A stretch of DNA of 64,000 bases from Luxibacter massiliensis (GTDB lineage: Bacteria; Bacillota; Clostridia; Lachnospirales; Lachnospiraceae). The notes beneath the pieces were generated by a model, which was given only the letters and a program-made list of their open reading frames with translations, had not been told where the DNA came from and made no database searches. The position numbers were made by a program, and so were the translations under genes. The DNA lies in assembly GCF_900604355.1 (NCBI RefSeq), contig NZ_UWOE01000001.1, positions 868,001-932,000 of the forward strand. The letters run 5' to 3'. Shown here one piece after another: positions 58,643 to 64,000 of this stretch (positions within the stretch are counted from its first letter, which is position 1; every line of letters begins with the position of its first letter).

Positions 58643-59794
58643 ATGGATATAAAGATTGACGAAATTGTGAAACAGGTTTTGTCTGAGGCAGGTGCAGCAG
58701 GGCGGAGCAGGAAAGCCTTCACTCTGGAGAAAAAATTTGCCTATACAGGCAGTGAGATGGGGAAAACGGCAGTGCTGCAGTCACCGGAGAATTACGAATT
58801 GAAGGAACATAAACTACCTGAGATCGGGGGGAAGGAAATCCTTGTACAGGTAGAAGGATGCTGTGTTGCGCCGTCAGACACAACAGAATTCATGAAGGAG
58901 AAAAGAGTTGGGCAGGCTGTGCTTACAGGGCAGCAGGGGACTGGTGTGATTGTAAAACTGGGCAGCACTTCTCTGTGCGATGCCAGGGGAAATGTGCTGA
59001 AAGTTGGAGACCGGGTAGTGGCTGTGAAGAAGGCAGGAGGATTTGCTTCTTCTTATGGCGGAAACCGTACTGGTTCGGGACAGGCAATAAATGGATGGTT
59101 TTCAAATTATGTGATTCTTCAGGCGGGCAATCAAATATATCAGGTCAATGACTTGGATTTGGAGTCACGTCTCCTCACGGAGACTGCTATTGCTGTAAAC
59201 AGCGCAGTCCAAAGGGCGGGTAAGCTCAGCCGGCTGGACATGGCCGGGCGCGCAGTTGTAATGGGGTGCGGCCTGGAAGGCCTGATGGCGGTGGCAGTCC
59301 TCAAGTGCATGGGGGTATATGACATTGTAGTAATTGATGGCGATGAAAGCCAGTTAAAACTGGCGAAGGAATTTGGCGCCAGAGAGGCTATTGATTATAG
59401 AGATAAAAAGGGAATGGCCGGGGTTCTCGAAAAGCTAAAAAGATATTTTGGGGGCCATCTTGCAGATGTAGTTTTCCAGTGTACTGCCTCGTCTTTGGGA
59501 CGCAGTACTGCGAAACGCCTGGTTAAGGCCAGCGGACATGTTTGTGAGCTCGGATATGTGCTCGGAAAGGGCAAGGCTGTTTCAAAGTACTATGAAGAGT
59601 CCATGCCAGTAGGAGGCAGGTTCTATTCATCCAGGGATTATGAAGAGTGCTTTGAATTTTTGGGAAAAGCCGCAGAGAATCATATACCGCTGTACAGGCT
59701 TATAACCCATAGATATTTACTGGAACAAATTAATGAAGCGCACTGGGCGTCCATAAGAGAGGAAGGCCTGGTGATTGCAGTGTTTAACAGATAA
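58643..59794 (+). CDS. Medium-chain dehydrogenase lacking standard zinc motifs, with microcompartment-like N-terminal peptide
   Basis: This 383-residue MDR-fold protein carries about 35 extra N-terminal residues. The first 17, MDIKIDEIVKQVLSEAG, form an amphipathic helix followed by a polar linker (AAGRSRKAF), which is the typical layout of encapsulation peptides on microcompartment enzymes. The core has Cys in GCCVAPSDTTEF, but the usual GHE is replaced by LTGQQGTGVIV and the structural cysteines are missing. The Rossmann motif is VVMGCGLEGLMAVAVL. It is the last gene of the rhamnonate locus. It might act on lactaldehyde or a keto-deoxy acid, which is a guess from context. No shell genes are in the window. 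Confidence 0.8.
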   Translation: MDIKIDEIVKQVLSEAGAAGRSRKAFTLEKKFAYTGSEMGKTAVLQSPENYELKEHKLPEIGGKEILVQVEGCCVAPSDTTEFMKEKRVGQAVLTGQQGTGVIVKLGSTSLCDARGNVLKVGDRVVAVKKAGGFASSYGGNRTGSGQAINGWFSNYVILQAGNQIYQVNDLDLESRLLTETAIAVNSAVQRAGKLSRLDMAGRAVVMGCGLEGLMAVAVLKCMGVYDIVVIDGDESQLKLAKEFGAREAIDYRDKKGMAGVLEKLKRYFGGHLADVVFQCTASSLGRSTAKRLVKASGHVCELGYVLGKGKAVSKYYEESMPVGGRFYSSRDYEECFEFLGKAAENHIPLYRLITHRYLLEQINEAHWASIREEGLVIAVFNR

Positions 59795-59824
59795 CGAAAT
59801 ATAGGCTGTTGTTTTTATTAATGC

Positions 59825-59879
59825 AAAAAATAACCTCGGCTCCTGGTATAATTTATATTGGGAAGCCGGGGTTATTTTT
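59825..59879. terminator. Terminator between the dehydrogenase and yqeY genes
   Basis: AAAAAATAACCTCGGCTCC pairs with GGAAGCCGGGGTTATTTTT with minor bulges, around an AT-rich loop. It is suited to both convergent transcripts. Confidence 0.8.
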
Positions 59880-59944
59880 AAAATATGTTTATGCTAAGGT
59901 GCGCCAGATATATAATACTCAAACAATATCTGGATCATGACCCC

Positions 59945-60391
59945 TTATTCCATCATATCTGCCACGGTTTGGCTGACAAGTTTGCCGTCGGCTTTTCCTT
60001 TCACTCTCGGCATAAGTTCTTTCATAATCCTGCCCTTATCCTTTGGCGTGGGTACATCTATGCCAAGGCCGGACAGCACTTCTTTTATGACAGTTTTGAT
60101 TTCATCTGGGCCCATCATCTGTGGGGCATATTCTTCAAGGACTGCAAGACGCTTATTACATTCATCTATGATGTCGGTCCGGTCCTTTGGAGTCATGTCC
60201 AGAGTCTCCTTTGTCTGCTTTATTTCTCTGAGGATGACTTGTGTCTCCTCCTCCTCTGTTAAATCCCCCCGCTTGTCTATGGCCTTGTTTTTCAGTGCGG
60301 ACAACAGGAAGGAAAGGGCGGCTTTCCTCTCTTTGTCCCCAGACTTCATGGCTGCTACCATTGCATTTCTTATTTCTTCAATCTTACTCAT
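59945..60391 (-). CDS. GatB/YqeY domain-containing protein
   Basis: This 148-residue protein matches the YqeY family from end to end: ALSFLLSALKNKAIDKRGDL, then EETQVILREIKQTKE, the C-terminal LPRVKGKADGKLV and SQTVADMM. The fold resembles the tail domain of GatB, the tRNA-dependent amidotransferase subunit, but free-standing YqeY proteins have no proven role. The gene lies 30 bases downstream of the pduL-like gene on the same strand. Confidence 0.92.
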   Translation of the reverse strand: MSKIEEIRNAMVAAMKSGDKERKAALSFLLSALKNKAIDKRGDLTEEEETQVILREIKQTKETLDMTPKDRTDIIDECNKRLAVLEEYAPQMMGPDEIKTVIKEVLSGLGIDVPTPKDKGRIMKELMPRVKGKADGKLVSQTVADMME

Positions 60392-60421
60392 TTGAAACCT
60401 CCATATGTTTGATAATTCGTA

Positions 60422-61063
60422 TTAACGGTTAATGCCGGACTGTAATTCATCGGCCCAAGTCTGCAGATTATAAGTGTGCCCGTCAAAGAGCTTCAATATT
60501 ACGCCTGTGGGGTTGTCTTCATTGGCAAATGCATTGGCCTCATCTGTATCCACATGCATGGCTAAGGAAAACTGAGGGCTGACCCGGACAACCACATCTG
60601 AAAAAATCAACGACCGTTCATAGCTTGTGGTGATGACAAATACAATATCATTGTCCTTCACATGTGCCCGGACTGCATCGATTGGAGTCATATGGATATG
60701 CCGTTTAGCTACAATGACGCCTTCTGTAAGTTCTACGCTGCCCGCAGGCCCCATTAAAGTGCATCCGGGAGTGCCCGCAATATCTCCGGACTGGCGGATG
60801 ACGCTGGGAATCCCAAGTTTTCTGGCATCTGTGACAGAAATTTCAACCTGTGTTGCCGGCCGGAAGGGGCCAAGCACGATCACATTTTCAAAACGGCCCT
60901 TAGGCCCAATGACAGTCAGCCTCTCCTTACACGCATACTGGCCTGGCTGGCTGAGTTCTTTTATATAATTCAGCCTGGCGCCGGAACCAAATAATTGTTC
61001 AAAATCTTCCTCCGAAACATGGATATGCCTCGCTGAGGTCTCTATTGGGATTTTCAGGCTCAT
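60422..61063 (-). CDS. pduL: Phosphate propanoyltransferase (PduL)
   Basis: This 213-residue PduL-family phosphotransacylase has two zinc-binding repeats: PIETSARHIHVSEEDFEQLF, then the KERLTVIGPKGRFENVIVLG barrel, and VIVAKRHIHMTPIDAV with LAMHVDTDEANA later. It converts acyl-CoA plus phosphate to acyl phosphate, used for acetate or propionate formation with ATP gain. The N-terminus starts at the core domain, so it lacks the encapsulation peptide of microcompartment PduL forms and is probably cytosolic. Repeat copy E lies 19 bases before its start. Confidence 0.93.
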   Translation of the reverse strand: MSLKIPIETSARHIHVSEEDFEQLFGSGARLNYIKELSQPGQYACKERLTVIGPKGRFENVIVLGPFRPATQVEISVTDARKLGIPSVIRQSGDIAGTPGCTLMGPAGSVELTEGVIVAKRHIHMTPIDAVRAHVKDNDIVFVITTSYERSLIFSDVVVRVSPQFSLAMHVDTDEANAFANEDNPTGVILKLFDGHTYNLQTWADELQSGINR

Positions 61064-61081
61064 ATATCCACTCCATCCTGC

Positions 61082-61184
61082 ATTTATTCCCCCAGGCAGC
61101 GGGCCAGGCGGACATGCTTACATGTCCAGTTGGCGGCTGCCGTAAGGATCTAATACCCCGTATGCCTGCATGGGGGTCTTTGAC
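61082..61184 (+). repeat. Dispersed palindromic repeat, copy E (short form)
   Basis: It starts TTTATTCCCCCAGGCAGCGG, has the GGACATG-CTTA-CATGTCC hairpin with flanks GCCAGGC/GTTGGC, and goes straight to TACCCCGTATGCCTGCATGG with the end GGGTCTTTGAC. The middle GTTTGATGCC link of copies B-D is missing. It lies just upstream of pduL on the opposite strand. Confidence 0.88.
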
Positions 61185-61591
61185 TTTGTATCCCTTAAAT
61201 TTTAGCAGAATAAAGTATGATTTTCAATGGTTTTCAAGAATGAAATAGTTTTCCGGGGATATGTTTCCTGGGGAGGCGGCTTACAATTTTTATATTTGTA
61301 TAATCTAAGTAAAGAAAGTGTTAAGAATCTTTATAAAATGATTGACCCGTTTATCCTTGTCATGATAATCTTTTATTAATCTAAATGTGCCTGAACATGC
61401 ATTTTGATGATCTGCACGCCCCAATTTGTGGGAGATTTACCTTGCATTCGGCCGTATATGGCTGTAATGCCCCCCTCGTTTATGGTAAATCTCCCACAAA
61501 TTGGGGTGTATATTTCGCGTAAAATCATATTCAGATATATTTTAGTAAAAAAGGATAAATAGTACTTGCAGTAAAAGGAGAAGGACAAGAG
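61185..61591. repeat. Gene-free region with a 23-bp perfect inverted repeat (61419-61441 / 61484-61506)
   Basis: CCCCAATTTGTGGGAGATTT with the following ACC (61419-61441) recurs in exact inverse orientation at 61484-61506, separated by 42 bases that contain a second small stem (GCATT...GGCC / GGC...AATGC, 61444-61470). G-T pairing extends the arms by three or four bases. No T run follows. A -10-like TATAAT sits at 61299. No gene is seen. The element could be a miniature transposon remnant or an RNA hairpin in the transporter leader. Confidence 0.7.
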
Positions 61592-63223
61592 ATGGGGATA
61601 AAGGACATACTTTCATTATTGGGGGGCCTGGCGCTGTTTCTTTATGGCATGCAGATGATGAGCAATGGCCTGGAGGCCGCAGCAGGCAACAGGATGAAAG
61701 CCATACTGGAAAAATTGACTTCAAACAGAGTAAAAGGGGTGCTTGTAGGGGCGGGGATTACGGCTGTAATCCAGTCATCCTCAGCAACCACTGTGATGGT
61801 TGTGGGATTTGTAAATTCCAGCCTGATGACCCTGAATCAGGCCGTGTGGGTGATTATGGGGGCCAATATCGGGACGACTATTACAGGACAGCTTATTGCC
61901 CTTGACATTGGAGCTATCGCTCCTATATTTGCCATAGGCGGCGTGGCTGCGGTGATGTTTGTGAAAAGTGAGAAGATCCATCATATAAGCAGCATATTTG
62001 CGGGGTTAGGTATTTTATTTATGGGAATGGACATGATGGGGGATGCTATGGTGCCCCTGCAGCATTCCAAGACTTTTGTGGAGTTTATGACAACGTTTGA
62101 GAATCCACTGACGGGGATCCTGATTGGCGCAGTATTTACTGCTATTATCCAGTCTTCTTCCGCTTCAGTAGGTATTTTGCAGGCTCTTGCAAGTACGGGG
62201 ATGATCCCTCTTTCCAGCGCCGTTTATATCTTGTTTGGACAGAACATAGGTACTTGTATTACGGCTGTCCTGGCCTCTATTGGCATGAAGGTAAATGCAA
62301 AGCGAACAACAGTGATTCATCTGATGTTCAATATTTTTGGTTCCATATTGTTTACAATTATCTGTATGTCCACGCCATTTGTGTCCTGGATGGAAGCGCT
62401 GACACCAGGCAATCCCGTGGCACAGATTGCCAATGTACATACTACGTTTAATGTGGTGACAACACTTTTGCTTCTTCCCTTTGGGACATATATGGCAGCT
62501 GCTGCAGTACGTATTCTGCCTGACAGTAAAAAGGAGGAGGAAGAGGAGCACTGCCTCAAATATATATCTAGATTTGAGACTTCTTATTCAATCGGGCAGG
62601 TGGCCGTAGCCATCACGCAGGTAAAAAATGAGGTGCTCAGGATGCAGGAAATGGTAGAGAAAAATATCAGCCATTCCTATGATGTTTTAAGAAAATATAA
62701 TGACAAGGAACTGAAAAAGATAGCGGAAAGGGAAGATTATATAGATTATCTGAATGAAGAGATATCAGGTTATATCGTGTCTTTAATGAAAAATGAGATG
62801 TCTATGTCTGACTCGAAGCTGATTAATGGATATTATGTCATTATAAGTAATTTAGAGAGAATCGGGGACCATGCAATGAACCTGGCCGGATATGCCCGTG
62901 ACCTAAAGGGATGGGATCTAAGCTTCTCAGAAATGGCCAACGAGGAGATTGAGGTTATGAAAAGCCAATGCCTGGAAGCGCTTGCGGTTGTCAGGGCGGC
63001 GGATTTAGGCAACGCACAGTCGATCCTTGCGCAGGCCGGGGCAATGGAGCAAAAGATTGATGATACTAGGGAGAAATATTTTAAAAAGCAGATGCAGCGC
63101 CTTAAGAAGGGAAAATGCAAACCTCAGATCGGGATTCTTTTCAGCGAGGTGCTGACGGATTTTGAGAGAATGGGTGACCATGTAAAAAATATTGCCGAGC
63201 AGTATGTAGAGATGGAAAACTGA
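61592..63223 (+). CDS. Na/Pi cotransporter family protein with PhoU-like domain
   Basis: This 543-residue protein has an N-terminal membrane domain with the duplicated Na_Pi_cotrans motif: VIQSSSATTVMVVGFVNS with GANIGTTITGQLIAL in the first half and IIQSSSASVGILQALAS with GQNIGTCITAVLASI in the second. Residues about 340-543 form a cytosolic helical PhoU-like domain (NLERIGDHAMNLAGYA, then FERMGDHVKNIAEQYV). It probably imports phosphate, or another anion, with sodium. AAAGGAGAAGG precedes ATG 61592. A long inverted repeat lies 90 bases upstream. Confidence 0.92.
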   Translation: MGIKDILSLLGGLALFLYGMQMMSNGLEAAAGNRMKAILEKLTSNRVKGVLVGAGITAVIQSSSATTVMVVGFVNSSLMTLNQAVWVIMGANIGTTITGQLIALDIGAIAPIFAIGGVAAVMFVKSEKIHHISSIFAGLGILFMGMDMMGDAMVPLQHSKTFVEFMTTFENPLTGILIGAVFTAIIQSSSASVGILQALASTGMIPLSSAVYILFGQNIGTCITAVLASIGMKVNAKRTTVIHLMFNIFGSILFTIICMSTPFVSWMEALTPGNPVAQIANVHTTFNVVTTLLLLPFGTYMAAAAVRILPDSKKEEEEEHCLKYISRFETSYSIGQVAVAITQVKNEVLRMQEMVEKNISHSYDVLRKYNDKELKKIAEREDYIDYLNEEISGYIVSLMKNEMSMSDSKLINGYYVIISNLERIGDHAMNLAGYARDLKGWDLSFSEMANEEIEVMKSQCLEALAVVRAADLGNAQSILAQAGAMEQKIDDTREKYFKKQMQRLKKGKCKPQIGILFSEVLTDFERMGDHVKNIAEQYVEMEN

Positions 63224-63307
63224 TAAAAATGCGAATATTTTCCTCTATTTAACAAATAATAGTAGCAGTGCTAAAGATTACTATGATTTTAAATGGAGGA
63301 ATTTTTT

Positions 63308-63853
63308 ATGAAAGCTACGGGAATCGTAAGGCGGATTGATGATCTGGGAAGGGTTGTCATTCCGAAAGAAATACGCAGAACCCTGCGGATTCGCGAAGGG
63401 GATCCATTGGAGATATTTACGGACAGAGAAGGGGAGGTTATATTAAAGAAATATTCTCCTATCGGTGAGTTGGGGACTCTGGCAAAGCAGTATTCTGAAA
63501 GTCTGGCGCAGACTATGGGATGCACAGTTTGTATCACTGATACAGACCAGGTGGTGTCGGCTTCTGGCAGTGGGAAAAAGGAGCTGCAGGATAAATACAT
63601 CAGTAAGGAGCTGGAGAAAGTCATCCAGGGAAGAGAACAGCTTTTGGCAAAGTCAGACAGCGCCAAATATGCCAGTATTGTCCCGGATGAAAAGGATTTT
63701 ATAGAGCAGGCAGTATGCCCCATCCTCTGTGAAGGCGATGCAATCGGAGCTGTTGTGCTGCTGAACAGGGAAGAAAAGAAAAAGTTTGGGGAGCTGGAAC
63801 AGAAAGTTGCCATGAGTGCAGCAAGTTTTCTTGGCAGGCAGATGGAACAGTAG
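63308..63853 (+). CDS. spoVT: Stage V sporulation protein T (AbrB-type regulator)
   Basis: This 181-residue protein has an N-terminal swapped-hairpin DNA-binding domain (MKATGIVRRIDDLGRVVIPK, then EIRRTLRIREGDPLEI) and a C-terminal GAF-like domain with GCTVCITDTDQVVSASGSGK and PILCEGDAIGAVVLL. This matches SpoVT (about 178 residues) rather than the shorter AbrB. It controls late forespore genes in spore formers, so the organism probably sporulates or descends from one that does. ATG 63308 follows GGAGGA; an upstream in-frame ATG at 63293 overlaps that site. Confidence 0.95.
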   Translation: MKATGIVRRIDDLGRVVIPKEIRRTLRIREGDPLEIFTDREGEVILKKYSPIGELGTLAKQYSESLAQTMGCTVCITDTDQVVSASGSGKKELQDKYISKELEKVIQGREQLLAKSDSAKYASIVPDEKDFIEQAVCPILCEGDAIGAVVLLNREEKKKFGELEQKVAMSAASFLGRQMEQ

Positions 63854-63897
63854 CCAATTGTTTGTGGGTACGGCCTCACAGCAAGTATATCTTTTCA

Positions 63898-63935
63898 GGA
63901 CAAAGACCCCGATGCTTGCATCGGGGTCTTTGTCC
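63898..63935 (+). terminator. Perfect 18-bp hairpin terminator after spoVT, related to the dispersed repeats
   Basis: GGACAAAGACCCCGATGC and its exact complement flank a two-base TT. The core CCCCGATGCTTGCATCGGGG followed by TCTTTG equals the last module of the dispersed repeat copies. The following sequence is not T-rich beyond TCTTTG. The bases after it, to 64000, hold no identifiable gene. Confidence 0.75.
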
Positions 63936-64000
63936 GGACTGCGAATGTACAATAAGGAATGGAGGTTAGGTATATTTTACAGAGGACAATCATATGTTTT

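Noticed and set aside
53622..61063. A complete bacterial microcompartment locus
   Set aside because: PduL and a peptide-tagged dehydrogenase are present, but no shell protein, diol dehydratase or acylating aldehyde dehydrogenase gene is in the window.
63994..64000. Possible gene start (ATG after AGAGGA) at the right edge
   Set aside because: Only seven bases are visible; there is a plausible ribosome site but nothing else to support a call.

Overview
The window comes from a Gram-positive gut-type Firmicute, most likely a member of the Lachnospiraceae. Support comes from the 16S rRNA gene, a SpoVT-type sporulation regulator, strong AGGAGG ribosome sites, and many carbohydrate-catabolism genes of the kinds common in that family. 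No species is claimed.

Layout. (1) 1-4120 is a decayed accessory segment: a DUF1697 gene cut by the window edge, the last quarter of a type I restriction subunit (hsdR) with a frameshift, an intact AlbA_2/Schlafen-type ATP-binding regulator, a candidate SOS-box promoter, an XRE regulator with two in-frame stops, and an ImmA/IrrE-type metallopeptidase cut inside its HExxH motif. (2) 4141-11755 is an intact cassette: an AraC regulator facing an ECF importer (EcfT, fused double EcfA, MptD-like S component) and a pair of exporter-fold ABC half-transporters resembling YbtP/YbtQ and IrtA/IrtB, probably for metallophore or heme uptake. (3) 12230-17350 holds a LysR regulator, flavodoxin, two aldo/keto reductases and an SDR, with remnants of a cupin, another SDR and a 12-codon ORF as deletion scars.

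(4) 17407-27557 (minus strand) is a sugar or polyol catabolic locus: two zinc-type dehydrogenases, an AlsE-like epimerase, an MFS transporter, class II aldolase, PfkB kinase, aldo/keto reductase and DeoR regulator, followed by a dicarboxylate/amino-acid symporter. Possible DeoR boxes lie at three promoters. (5) 28011-29357 encodes a CcdA-TlpA fusion. (6) 29543-34940 is an rRNA operon in the order 16S-5S-23S, with tandem promoters and visible processing stems.

(7) 35033-47025 is a glycan-use locus: GntR regulator, GHL6-type hydrolase, solute-binding lipoprotein with two permeases and no ATPase, a PLP trans-sulfuration-type enzyme, GH43, and a GH106-like enzyme. (8) 47089-49437 is tdh-kbl (threonine to glycine plus acetyl-CoA). 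(9) 49552-53129 holds YitT, a secreted ComEC-like metallohydrolase and an AEC transporter. (10) 53622-59794 is an L-rhamnonate-type sugar-acid locus: RhmD dehydratase, GntP permease, IclR regulator, DHDPS-family aldolase, YhcH protein, and an unusual medium-chain dehydrogenase with a microcompartment-like N-terminal peptide. (11) 59945-64000 holds YqeY, PduL, a Na/Pi cotransporter and SpoVT.

The least explained structure is a family of five long palindromic intergenic repeats (77-135 bp), all in one orientation and all on the 5' side of a minus-strand gene. Part of it recurs as the spoVT terminator. Other items for follow-up are the 5S position, the 23-bp inverted repeat before the Na/Pi transporter gene, the ECF plus half-transporter cassette, and the dehydrogenase with a targeting-like peptide but no shell genes nearby. 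All calls were made by reading the sequence, with no database search.
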